Assembly: GCF_029278565.1 (NCBI RefSeq)
Contig: NZ_CP119559.1
Coordinates: 992,001-1,056,000 of the forward strand
Length of the DNA: 64,000 bases
From: Haloarcula halophila
GTDB lineage: Archaea; Halobacteriota; Halobacteria; Halobacteriales; Haloarculaceae
Reading direction: 5' to 3'
Below are positions 52,668-61,159 of this stretch, in pieces (position 1 is the stretch's first letter; each line of letters opens with the position of its first letter). The translations under genes and the position numbers were made by a program. The notes under the pieces were generated by a model, which saw nothing but the letters and a program-made list of their open reading frames with translations, ran no database searches and was not told the origin of the DNA.

Positions 52668-55238
52668 CTACAGTTCCGGGACGGCCATATTGAACTCTCC
52701 TTCCCGCGCTTCGAGCAGACAGAGGTGGTAGCCGTCGGACCGGGAGAGGCTGACGAAACTCGCCCGCTTGCTCCTGCTGAACAGTCCGCTCGCCGTCGCC
52801 TCTTCGGCCGTTTCGAGCGCCTCGGGAGCGAAGAAGCTCTCGGTCACCAGGAACGCGGCCGCCAGCGACGAACTGGTGTTGCCGAGCCGTTCGGTGGTCG
52901 TGAGCAGATCGCTCATCTGCTCCTCGGTGGCTGGCTCCTTGCGGTCGTTGATGTTGGCGACGATGAGCGGATTACCCATCCGGTCGCGCACGACCACGTC
53001 GTATCGCTCCTGCTCGCGGTGTTCGTCACCGTTTTCGACGTAGGTGATCGACACCTGTCCGTTGAGTTCGACCCGGTCGATCTCCGGGAGCGCGTCGTAC
53101 AGGACCTCCATCTCGGTCGCGTGACCCGTGTCGCGGATCTCGTAGAGCAGTTTCGTGACGAGCCAACTGACGAACCGATACGGCAGACAGTCCGTCAGGA
53201 ACTCGTGGAAGGGACGACCGTCGACGGTGACCGACTCGGCCTCGAACTGGGTGTGATACTGGATGCGGAGGTTCGCGTCGACGTCCTCGGGAGCGGCACT
53301 GCCGTCCCGTGCGTCGGCCAACGTCGGGTCGCTCTTGGAGTTGTATCTGACGAAGAGGTTCGTCCCGTCCAGTGCCTCCTCCGGAGCGAGCCGTTGGCTT
53401 GGGTCGGTGCCAGTCACGTGCTCGGGAAGCTGGTTTCGCAGCGACGACACCCGGTCTTCCAGCTGTGCGACCTGCTGGTTCGCTTCGCGGAGTTGTGCTT
53501 CCAGCCGCTCGCGCTCGGCCCTGAGATCCTCGTTTTCTCCTCTGAGATCAGTGTTTTCTGCCTCCAGGTCTGCGATCTCCGTCTCTAGTTGATCGACTGT
53601 CGCCGTCCGTTCGTCGAGTTCGGCACGCAGTTCCCTGACGCGCTCGTCGGCACGTCCTGACTGTGAAGCGTCCGGTGTCGACTGCGTCGGCTCTGTGGAC
53701 GAGGCAGACGGTTCGCCGTGGGTTCCCCCAGCCCGCGTGGATGCTGACTCGGACTGTCGTGGCTGCGACTCCTGGTCGTGTCGCTGTGGGGTCTGTGTCG
53801 ACTCCCGGCGCTGTGTTCCTCGGGTACCCGTCGTGTCCGATGGATCCGCGTCCCGATGCGGCGTCGAACGGGCTGTCGTCTCTGCCTGCTCGTCGCCGGC
53901 TCCGGGGCCGTCCTCGTCGGGCGTCGAATCGCTTAGTTGGGTGGACCGCTCCGGGTCGAGCGACGGGATCGATCGCGTCTCGAAGTCCGGGATCGCCGTG
54001 TCGCTCTCGGAGCGGGTCGCCGACGGCTCCGACCGTTCCTGGCTTGGTTCCGGAGCGGCTGACCCGGTGGACTGCTGTCGTGACGAGTCGCCCGGTTCGG
54101 GATCGCTGGCCTGGGACTCAGCGGTCGTCGGAGACTGTGGCTCGTCGGACCGTGTCGACCGATCTTCATCCGTGTCCTCGGAAGTCCTACGGGCGGTCGG
54201 GGTGTCGTCGAGATCCGACGACGAGTCCTCGGCGGACGGTGTCCGCTCGGTATCCTCTCGCTCGTCGGCTGTCTCCGGGGAGTCCCCTCGGCCGGCGTCG
54301 GACTGCCGCGGCTCGGGTTCGTTGGAGACTGGCTCCCGACCGCCGACGCTCTTCGATCCTGGCGGGCCGCCTGTAGAACGGGAGCCACGCTGTCCTGCAT
54401 CCGAGGGCTCGTCGCTGGCGGCTGTTCCGGCCTCGTCTGAGGGCGCTTCAGTCCGCTCGCCCGCCGACCGTGCCCACTCGTCCGGGGACTGTTCGACCGT
54501 CGTCCGCGACTGGTCGCGTGACTCCGCGCCGGCGGTCGTCGACGGGTCCCCGCGCGTCTCTCTTCCCTGGCCCGCGGACCGATCGGTCCTGGCACCGCTC
54601 GTGGCGTCGTCGGCCCCCTCGGAGGCGGCGTCGCTCGTCGGCTGCGGGTCCCCACCACCGTGGGAGGTGTCGCCACCCGGCGCCCCCTGCGTCGTCGGCG
54701 ATCCGGGTATCTCGATCGGCTCGATGTCGGCGGGGAACACCTCGTAGATGCCGACCTCGTCGTCGGCCTGCTGGAAGGCCTCGTCACCGGTGACCAACTG
54801 TTCGGATGTCCCGACCCAGGCGACGCTCATCGATCGCCCCTGGTGATAGACGACGTAGTAGTCCCCCGAGAGGACGTTCTCGGAGAGTTCGACGTAGCCG
54901 GTGAAGTTGCCGTCGGAGAGCGTCGCATCGACATCCGAGATCGAGGTGTCTTCGGTGTAGTACTGCCCCTGTGACTCCTGGCCCTGTGCCTGCATCACTG
55001 CCAGCAACGGGAGGGATTCGTGGGGTGCCTCGCGGGCGGTTCCCTCGGCGTCCTCGTAGTCCTCGATGTCGCCGTCGACGATCCCGATGACAGTCCCGTT
55101 GAGCATGAACAGACGGGCCGGCCCAGCGACGACGGCGCCGGAGAACTCCCGGTCGGCGAGCGTTCGGAGCCCCTCGTACCCACCGCGAACGGAGACCGGC
55201 TCCCACTCGTCGACCTGGTCGACAGTACGGCTACTCAT
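52668..55238 (-). CDS. Large disordered and coiled-coil protein with conserved end domains (DUF7527-like)
   Basis: 856 aa from ATG at 55238 (MSSRTVDQVDEWEPVSVRGG). Residues 1-175 form a conserved domain (FSGAVVAGPARLFMLNGTVI, GYVELSENVLSGDYYVVYHQ). Residues ~180-530 are low-complexity, rich in Ser, Glu, Gln, Thr and Asp. A coiled coil follows at ~535-605 (leucine-spaced LETEIADLEAENTDLRGEN). The C-terminal ~230 residues are folded: RIQYHTQFEAESVTVDG, YDVVVRDRMGNPLIVANIND and TTERLGNTSSSLAAAFLVTE. The segment RYDVVVRDRMGNPLIVANIN resembles the core strands of a restriction-endonuclease fold, but without a clear D-E-K triad. Function is unknown; a link to cell organisation or DNA is speculative. 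Confidence 0.8.
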   Translation of the reverse strand: MSSRTVDQVDEWEPVSVRGGYEGLRTLADREFSGAVVAGPARLFMLNGTVIGIVDGDIEDYEDAEGTAREAPHESLPLLAVMQAQGQESQGQYYTEDTSISDVDATLSDGNFTGYVELSENVLSGDYYVVYHQGRSMSVAWVGTSEQLVTGDEAFQQADDEVGIYEVFPADIEPIEIPGSPTTQGAPGGDTSHGGGDPQPTSDAASEGADDATSGARTDRSAGQGRETRGDPSTTAGAESRDQSRTTVEQSPDEWARSAGERTEAPSDEAGTAASDEPSDAGQRGSRSTGGPPGSKSVGGREPVSNEPEPRQSDAGRGDSPETADEREDTERTPSAEDSSSDLDDTPTARRTSEDTDEDRSTRSDEPQSPTTAESQASDPEPGDSSRQQSTGSAAPEPSQERSEPSATRSESDTAIPDFETRSIPSLDPERSTQLSDSTPDEDGPGAGDEQAETTARSTPHRDADPSDTTGTRGTQRRESTQTPQRHDQESQPRQSESASTRAGGTHGEPSASSTEPTQSTPDASQSGRADERVRELRAELDERTATVDQLETEIADLEAENTDLRGENEDLRAERERLEAQLREANQQVAQLEDRVSSLRNQLPEHVTGTDPSQRLAPEEALDGTNLFVRYNSKSDPTLADARDGSAAPEDVDANLRIQYHTQFEAESVTVDGRPFHEFLTDCLPYRFVSWLVTKLLYEIRDTGHATEMEVLYDALPEIDRVELNGQVSITYVENGDEHREQERYDVVVRDRMGNPLIVANINDRKEPATEEQMSDLLTTTERLGNTSSSLAAAFLVTESFFAPEALETAEEATASGLFSRSKRASFVSLSRSDGYHLCLLEAREGEFNMAVPEL

Positions 55239-55367
55239 TACCCTACCAAGCCACATTACCGACAAATAGTTTGTGCCCCCGTTCCCGGACGGCCGTGGCG
55301 GGATGGCTCGCGCTCCCACGCACGCGAGGTCCGATGCACATATGTCCTGTGAGCCGTAACTCCGGGT

Positions 55368-55763
55368 ATGGACGAGGAACCAGGGTTGAGCGACCAGTAT
55401 CCGACCGCGAGTCCGTGGCCACTGTTCGTCGCACTCGGGCTGGCGCTCTCGGAGGTCGGGGTGTTCGTCGGCCTGTTCCCGGTCGCCGTCTTCGGCCTCA
55501 TCCTCTTTGGCGGGAGTGTCGCCGGTATCCTCACCGAATCAGGCTACGTCGAGCGGCCGTGGCCGACGCTGGTCGGCGTCGGCGTGACCCTCGCAGCTAT
55601 CGCGGCCGCTATCGCCGTCCTCCAGCTCCCGGCCGCAGAACTGGTCGTCTCGAACATCGGCGAGGGACCGTTGTTCACCCGACTCGTCGCCGTCGTCATC
55701 GCGGGTGGCGTGATGGCCGCGATGGGCGGCGTCGGCTCGATCATGGAACAGAGCACCGTTTGA
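55368..55763 (+). CDS. Small membrane protein upstream of cytochrome oxidase (DUF7541-like)
   Basis: 131 aa, MDEEPGLSDQYPTASPWPLF, with four hydrophobic helices and a short cytoplasmic N-terminus. The SDQYPTASPWP start is a recurrent haloarchaeal motif. Its position just before another small membrane gene and oxidase subunit I suggests an accessory role in terminal oxidase assembly, not proven. Confidence 0.7.
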   Translation: MDEEPGLSDQYPTASPWPLFVALGLALSEVGVFVGLFPVAVFGLILFGGSVAGILTESGYVERPWPTLVGVGVTLAAIAAAIAVLQLPAAELVVSNIGEGPLFTRLVAVVIAGGVMAAMGGVGSIMEQSTV

Positions 55764-55811
55764 GCGAAACCAACAGTCTATTTACCGGCCTTCGCTAATC
55801 TCCATCCAGAT

Positions 55812-56063
55812 ATGGCATTGTTCGGGTTCGAAAAGGACACCCTACTCGATCTCACGGTCAACGTCATCCCGCTGGGCATCCTCGGGTTCTTCATCGTCGC
55901 GTTCGCCGTCGTGCCGGCCTTCGGCACCGACCCGGTGTTCTCGGGACTCCAGTTCGCGCTGATGATCACGATGTTCCTCCTCCTGGCGGTACTGACCTAC
56001 TACGCCGGCAAAGCCGTCGAGGACGCCGAGAAGGCCGAACAGGCCGGCGAGGAAGAGGCGTAG
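55812..56063 (+). CDS. Small membrane protein (DUF6684-like)
   Basis: 83 aa, MALFGFEKDTLLDLTVNVIP, two membrane helices and an acidic C-terminal tail (EDAEKAEQAGEEEA). A haloarchaeal family found next to heme-copper oxidase genes, which fits the location 180 bp before subunit I. Possibly a small oxidase subunit. Confidence 0.75.
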   Translation: MALFGFEKDTLLDLTVNVIPLGILGFFIVAFAVVPAFGTDPVFSGLQFALMITMFLLLAVLTYYAGKAVEDAEKAEQAGEEEA

Positions 56064-56242
56064 CTCTCGGTCTCACTTCTCACACGTCCCGGTCGTCGGT
56101 CGCTGCCCAGCGACGGCAGGCCGTTTCTCCCGTCCTCGTCCGGAGAGATATCGGTCCCCGTTGCCGCCCTGTCCCCGACATATTCGGGTAGACTTTGAAA
56201 GGAATCGTCCCTTTCATTAGCACCCAGTCCTGAGGGGCCAGT

Positions 56243-58036
56243 ATGGCAGCAGGAGATCTAGTGCTGACGGGGATGATGGCCGTCCTCCTCGTCGGCATCG
56301 CCGCGCTCTTGACGCGCATCGAAAACTGGCGCTCGTACACGCCACTGGCCGGGGGGACAGCCACCGGCGAGGATATCAGTGTCGTTCGCCGAGAGAAACC
56401 GGCCGGCATCATCCGCTGGCTGACGACAGTCGACCACAAGGATATCGGCATCCTCTACGGGCTGTTCGCGATCATCGCCTTCGCGGTCGGTGGCATCATG
56501 GCGATGCTCATCCGGCTCCAGCTCGTGACGCCGTCGGGCGCTTTGCTGGGGGCGAGCGCCTACAACTCCATCCTGACGAGTCACGGTATCACGATGCTGT
56601 TCCTGTTCGGGACGCCGATCATCGCGGCCTTCGCGAACTACTTCATCCCGCTGTTGATCGGCGCCGACGACATGGCGTTCCCGCGGATCAACGCGATCGC
56701 GTTCTGGCTGCTTCCTCCCGCTGCCTTGCTCATCTGGGCGGGCTTCTTCCTCGCGCCGGTCACCGAGAACATGATCGAACCGGCACAGACGGCCTGGACG
56801 ATGTACGCGCCGCTGTCAGTCGAGCAGACCAACCCCGGCGTGGACCTGATGTTGCTCGGTCTGCACCTTTCCGGGGTCGCGACGACGATGGGGGCGATCA
56901 ACTTCATCGCGACCATCTTCACCGAGCGTGACGAGGACGTCTCCTGGGCGAACCTCGACATCTTCTCGTGGACGATCCTCACTCAGTCGGCGCTCATCCT
57001 GTTCGCGTTCCCGCTGCTGGGGAGCGCACTCATCATGCTCCTGCTCGATCGGAACCTCGCGACGACGTTCTTCGCCGTCGAGGGCGGTGGCCCGCTGCTG
57101 TGGCAACACCTCTTCTGGTTCTTCGGTCACCCCGAAGTGTACATCCTCGTCCTCCCGCCGATGGGGCTGGTGAGTCTGATCTTGCCGAAGTTCTCGGGTC
57201 GGAAACTGTTCGGGTTCAAGTTCGTCGTCTACTCCACGCTCGCCATCGGGGTCCTCTCCTTTGGCGTCTGGGCCCACCACATGTTCTCGACGGGCATGGA
57301 CCCACGACTGCGGGCCTCCTTCATGGCCGTCTCGCTGGCTATCGCGATCCCCAGTGCGGTCAAGACGTTCAACTGGATCACGACGATGTGGAACGGCCGT
57401 CTGCGGCTGACGGCCCCGATGCTGTTCTGTATCGGCTTCGTCTCGAACTTCATCATCGGCGGTGTCACCGGCGTCTTCCTCGCCGCAGTGCCGGTCGACC
57501 TGATCCTCCACGACACCTACTACGTCGTCGGGCACTTCCACTACGTCGTGATGGGTGCGATCGGCTTTGCGGTCTTCGCCGGGATCTACTACTGGTTCCC
57601 GATCTTCACCGGCCGGATGTACCAGCGGACCCTCGGGAAGGCACACTTCTGGCTCTCGATGGTCGGGACCAACCTGACGTTCTTCGCGATGCTGGCGCTG
57701 GGCTATCTCGGCATGCCCCGCCGGTACGCGACCTACGAGTTCAACGGTGCCATCGCGCCGCTCGCGCAGGTCGAGACGTTCCACCTGCTGGCGACGGTCG
57801 GCGCCGTGATCCTGATGGTCGGACAGCTCATCTTCGTCTGGAACCTCGTCCAGTCCTGGCTCGAAGGGCCGCGGGTCACCGACGGCGACCCCTGGAACCT
57901 CGAACGTGACGGCATGCTCGACCGCGAGTTCCAGTGGTTCGACGACCAGCTCGACACGGCGATCATGGACGGCGGCCAGGAACAGGGCGACGTGCGGACC
58001 GACGGCGGCGAACCCGTCGACGACGCCGAAGAGTAA
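56243..58036 (+). CDS. coxA: Heme-copper (cytochrome c-type) oxidase subunit I
   Basis: 597 aa with an N-terminal helix followed by the standard twelve helices. WLTTVDHKDIGILYG (~59) opens the core. Other landmarks: TSHGITMLFLFGTP with a heme ligand His, the Cu(B)/active-site FFGHPEVYILVLPP with the Tyr-linked His and the Glu of the D-channel type (A1-family), HHMFSTGMDP with two further Cu(B) His, and HDTYYVVGHFHYV carrying the two heme ligands. It reduces O2 to water and pumps protons. No subunit II gene is seen in the window, so partners are elsewhere. Confidence 0.94.
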   Translation: MAAGDLVLTGMMAVLLVGIAALLTRIENWRSYTPLAGGTATGEDISVVRREKPAGIIRWLTTVDHKDIGILYGLFAIIAFAVGGIMAMLIRLQLVTPSGALLGASAYNSILTSHGITMLFLFGTPIIAAFANYFIPLLIGADDMAFPRINAIAFWLLPPAALLIWAGFFLAPVTENMIEPAQTAWTMYAPLSVEQTNPGVDLMLLGLHLSGVATTMGAINFIATIFTERDEDVSWANLDIFSWTILTQSALILFAFPLLGSALIMLLLDRNLATTFFAVEGGGPLLWQHLFWFFGHPEVYILVLPPMGLVSLILPKFSGRKLFGFKFVVYSTLAIGVLSFGVWAHHMFSTGMDPRLRASFMAVSLAIAIPSAVKTFNWITTMWNGRLRLTAPMLFCIGFVSNFIIGGVTGVFLAAVPVDLILHDTYYVVGHFHYVVMGAIGFAVFAGIYYWFPIFTGRMYQRTLGKAHFWLSMVGTNLTFFAMLALGYLGMPRRYATYEFNGAIAPLAQVETFHLLATVGAVILMVGQLIFVWNLVQSWLEGPRVTDGDPWNLERDGMLDREFQWFDDQLDTAIMDGGQEQGDVRTDGGEPVDDAEE

Positions 58037-58084
58037 GCTCGGTACTGTTTTCGCGGCGATCCGGTTCGTGTTCGCGGCGCTCCG

Positions 58085-58177
58085 TTATCCGGCCCCGGCG
58101 ACCAGGACGATCGCAGTCAGAAACATCATCACCGCGATGCCCGAGAGTACGACGAACAACAGTTCCTTCTGGGACAT
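58085..58177 (-). CDS. 30-aa single-helix membrane peptide, possible small oxidase subunit
   Basis: On the strand opposite to its neighbours, an ATG at 58177 opens MSQKELLFVVLSGIAVMMFL and the frame ends with TAA at 58085 after one transmembrane segment. It is similar in length and topology to small subunits such as CbaD of ba3-type oxidases. The gap between coxA and the next plus-strand gene is just large enough for it. A short ORF like this needs conservation evidence; the clean helix and tidy fit make it plausible. Confidence 0.5.
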   Translation of the reverse strand: MSQKELLFVVLSGIAVMMFLTAIVLVAGAG

Positions 58178-58236
58178 ACCACGCCTACGGGACGGAAGTG
58201 AAAAAGGCTAATCGTCCTGGTTTCCTACACACGAGC

Positions 58237-58521
58237 ATGACAGAGGAGCCGGCCGGCCGGTCCGGGGAACGGGTCGTCGTGTGGTTGTACGTCGCCATCG
58301 TCGCTCTGGCCGGCCTCATGGGCTTCGTCCTGGGGTCGATCCGTCCGGAGGACCTCGAACCCGAGCTGTTCGGTGTGATCGCGCTCCCGCCGACGCCGCT
58401 GGGTGTCGCCATCTACGGCGTCGTGACCATCGGGGTAGGACTGGGTGTCCTGCTGGGACTGGTCGTGTTCGTCTCCCGGCGGACGGAGACCGAGGTCCGT
58501 GACACCGGTCCGCGTCAGTAG
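58237..58521 (+). CDS. Small membrane protein downstream of coxA (DUF7520-like)
   Basis: 94 aa from ATG at 58237 (MTEEPAGRSGERVVVWLYVA), with two hydrophobic helices linked by IRPEDLEPELFGVIALPPTP. It is a haloarchaeal family of oxidase neighbourhoods, from memory. The longer frame upstream is arginine-rich noise overlapping coxA. Role unknown. Confidence 0.7.
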   Translation: MTEEPAGRSGERVVVWLYVAIVALAGLMGFVLGSIRPEDLEPELFGVIALPPTPLGVAIYGVVTIGVGLGVLLGLVVFVSRRTETEVRDTGPRQ

Positions 58522-58566
58522 CTTTAATTCGGCGGACAGGATAGTTGTGAGTAACGCCCTGTCGGT

Positions 58567-59481
58567 ATGACCCTCCTACAGCTCCACGACCTGACCAAAC
58601 AGTTCGACGACGTGACCGCCGTCGACGGCCTCACCCTCTCGGTCGACGACGGCGAAGTGTACGGCTTCCTCGGCCCCAACGGCGCGGGGAAATCGACGAC
58701 GATCAACATGCTCCTGGGGTTCATGCGGCCAACCAGCGGGACCGTCTCCGTGTTCGATCTAGACGCACAGGAACACAGCGTCGCGATCCGTCAGGAGACC
58801 GGGACGCTGCTGGAAGGCTACGGCGTCTACGAACAGCTCACCCCCTACGAGCACCTGAACCAGGCGATACGGACCAAGGAAGCGACCGACGATCCGGAGC
58901 GGTTGCTCGACAGAGTCGAACTGGAGGTCGAGGCCCGCGACCGCGCGGCGGGCGACCTCTCGAAGGGACTCCGTCAGCGCCTGGCGCTGGCGATGGCACT
59001 CGTCGGCGACCCACGGCTGCTCGTGCTGGACGAACCGACGACCGGGCTGGACCCCAACGGCGCCCGGATGTTGCGCCGGGTCGTCCGCGAGGAGGCCGAC
59101 CGCGGCGCGACGGTGCTGTTCTCCAGTCACATCATGGCACAGGTCGAGGCCGTCGCCGACCGCGTCGGGATCCTCCAGCACGGTCGGCTCGTCCAGGAAG
59201 GTCCCGTCTCGCAGCTCCGGCAGGAACTCGACGCCGACACGACGCTGAGCATCTACGTCGAGGCGACTCCCGAGGAGTTGGTCGGCGATCTCCGGACGAT
59301 CGACGGCGTCTCGGCGGTGACTGCCGGCGAGGGTGAACTGACCGTCACCTGCAGCGGCGGCCAGACGAAGGTCTCGGTGCTCGACCGCGTGGCCCGTGGC
59401 GGCGTCGGGTTCGACGACTTCGCCGTCAGGGAGCCCTCCCTGGGAGACGTCTTCTCGGCGGCCACGGAGGGGTCGGCGTGA
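58567..59481 (+). CDS. ABC transporter ATPase (exporter type, NosF/CcmA-like)
   Basis: 304 aa, MTLLQLHDLTKQFDDVTAVD. Walker A is GPNGAGKST, signature LSKGLRQRLALAMAL, Walker B LLVLDEPTTGLDPNGA, and the switch His is in FSSHIMAQVE. The C-terminal ~90 residues form the regulatory domain common to ABC-2 exporters. It is coupled by overlap to a permease gene. The location near oxidase subunit I resembles loci for copper or heme handling (NosFY-like), which is inference. Confidence 0.9.
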   Translation: MTLLQLHDLTKQFDDVTAVDGLTLSVDDGEVYGFLGPNGAGKSTTINMLLGFMRPTSGTVSVFDLDAQEHSVAIRQETGTLLEGYGVYEQLTPYEHLNQAIRTKEATDDPERLLDRVELEVEARDRAAGDLSKGLRQRLALAMALVGDPRLLVLDEPTTGLDPNGARMLRRVVREEADRGATVLFSSHIMAQVEAVADRVGILQHGRLVQEGPVSQLRQELDADTTLSIYVEATPEELVGDLRTIDGVSAVTAGEGELTVTCSGGQTKVSVLDRVARGGVGFDDFAVREPSLGDVFSAATEGSA

Positions 59482-60326
59482 CCTGGCGCGACGTGGCCCG
59501 CGGGGACCTGTTGCACCTGCGGCGCTCGAAGATGGGCTGGACCGTCGCCGGACTCATGCTACTCTCGACCGTCGGCGTCGCCGTGACGGCGTTTCTCATG
59601 ACGCTGGGTGGGGGCTCGATCCCCGAGGTGCGGGTCGTCCTGCTGTTCATCGCGGCGATCCAGGTCGTCTTGCTCCCGCTGGTGGCGCTGGTCGGGAGCT
59701 ACGGTGCCATCGTCACCGAGCGCAAGACCGGGAGCGTCCGGTTCCTGTTGGGACTGCCCAACTCCCGGTTCGACGCCTACCTCGGGAAACTGGTCAGTCG
59801 GACGCTACTGGTCGCAGCGCCCTTCACGATCTGTCTGGCCGCCGCGTGGCTGTTCTCGGTCGCCGTCTTCGACGGCCTCGAACTCGTCGGGTTTCTCGCC
59901 GTGTTGGGCTGGTCGCTGGTCTACACCGTCATCGCCGTCGGGATCGGGCTGACGATCTCGGCGAGTGTCAAGACCGAGACCCGGGCCGTCGCCGGTATCG
60001 CCGCGAGCATGCTGCTGTTCGGAATCCTCTGGCCGCTGGCACAGCACTTCGCGCTGATCGTCCACCCGACCGAGTTCCTGGAGTACCCCCGGCCGCCCAA
60101 ACCCTCGTGGTACTACGCGATCGGGCAGTTGAACCCCGGGGTGGCCTACACACGGCTCGTGTTCGGGACGTTCGGGGAAGGGACGGTCATCCCGCTCGCG
60201 GCTCCGAACGAGCCGCTCGGGTACGCGACGACGACAGCGCTGTTCGCGGTGCTGGCTCTGGTGGGATGGTTTGTCGTCGCCCCCTGGCTGGGCTACTCGC
60301 TGTTCCGATCGGTCGACCTGCCCTGA
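59478..60326 (+). CDS. ABC-2 type transporter permease (NosY-like)
   Basis: 282 aa from GTG at 59478, which overlaps the ATPase stop as GTGA. Six hydrophobic helices, with YGAIVTERKTGSVRFLLGLP after the second, a typical ABC-2 permease motif (E-R-x-x-G-S). It forms the membrane part of the exporter with the preceding ATPase. The substrate is unknown. Confidence 0.88.
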   Translation: MTWRDVARGDLLHLRRSKMGWTVAGLMLLSTVGVAVTAFLMTLGGGSIPEVRVVLLFIAAIQVVLLPLVALVGSYGAIVTERKTGSVRFLLGLPNSRFDAYLGKLVSRTLLVAAPFTICLAAAWLFSVAVFDGLELVGFLAVLGWSLVYTVIAVGIGLTISASVKTETRAVAGIAASMLLFGILWPLAQHFALIVHPTEFLEYPRPPKPSWYYAIGQLNPGVAYTRLVFGTFGEGTVIPLAAPNEPLGYATTTALFAVLALVGWFVVAPWLGYSLFRSVDLP

Positions 60327-61121
60327 TCACTCCTCTTGGAGCCGGTGGGTCGTCTCGACGAGCGGGTGATGGGCGTAGTCGACCACGTCGATGTCGTCGA
60401 TCCGCTCCAGTCCGGACTCGGCGGCCGTCTCCGCCATCCCCAGCGAGACTGGCTCATCGAGGACGATGACGTAGGCGTCCATCTCCTCGATACCGGCCCG
60501 CTGGGCGGCCTTCACACGGTGGTGTCCGTCCGCCAGCAGGAGTTGGCCGTGGTTGTCGATGACGACCAGTGGTTCCGCCAGCCCGCGTTCCAGTTCGTAC
60601 TTCCTACCTTCGAGTTCGTCGGCGTACACCGTCGTCTGTGTGGGAGTCAGATCGGCGAGGGAAACCTCGCGGCGTTCCTCGTGGGCGTCGACGCCGTGGA
60701 TTCGTTCGAGGGTCTGTGTGAGGTTGTCGACCTTGTCGGGAGTCGCCCGCTCGATCTGTGAGCGGACCACGTCGGCGTTCGAGATGATCCCGACCAGGTG
60801 GCCGGCGTCGTCGACGACGGGGAGTTTCTGGAGTCCCGACCGGAGGATCACGCGCGCCGCGTCCTGGATCGCCATGTCCGGGTGTGCGACGACGATGTCC
60901 TCGCTCATCACGCGGAACATCGGCTCGTACTCCTCGGCGAGCAGGAGGTCCCTGGCGCTGACGAACCCCTCGACGTGGCGACCGTCGGTGACCGGGAACC
61001 CGCTGAACCCGTCGCTCTCGGCGATCCGGCGGGAGACAGTCTCGACGGTATCGTCTAACTCGACCGTCGAGACGTCACGTGTCATGTACTCCCGGACGGT
61101 GGGCTTACCGGAGTTTCCCAT
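60327..61121 (-). CDS. CBS-pair and ParB/Srx-domain fusion protein
   Basis: 264 aa, MGNSGKPTVREYMTRDVSTV. Two CBS motifs at ~1-130 (FPVTDGRHVEGFVSARDLL, LPVVDDAGHLVGIISNADVV) precede a ParB-like nucleotide-binding domain: LTPTQTTVYADELEGRKYEL and LLLADGHHRVKAAQRAGIEE, the GxxR-type box. The CBS pair probably binds an adenine nucleotide and controls the ParB-type half. The architecture is known in haloarchaea; the target is not known. The stop abuts the end of the ABC permease gene on the opposite strand. Confidence 0.85.
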   Translation of the reverse strand: MGNSGKPTVREYMTRDVSTVELDDTVETVSRRIAESDGFSGFPVTDGRHVEGFVSARDLLLAEEYEPMFRVMSEDIVVAHPDMAIQDAARVILRSGLQKLPVVDDAGHLVGIISNADVVRSQIERATPDKVDNLTQTLERIHGVDAHEERREVSLADLTPTQTTVYADELEGRKYELERGLAEPLVVIDNHGQLLLADGHHRVKAAQRAGIEEMDAYVIVLDEPVSLGMAETAAESGLERIDDIDVVDYAHHPLVETTHRLQEE

Positions 61122-61159
61122 TCACCGGACGCTAGCCACGCGTGGACTAAAACTCTCGC

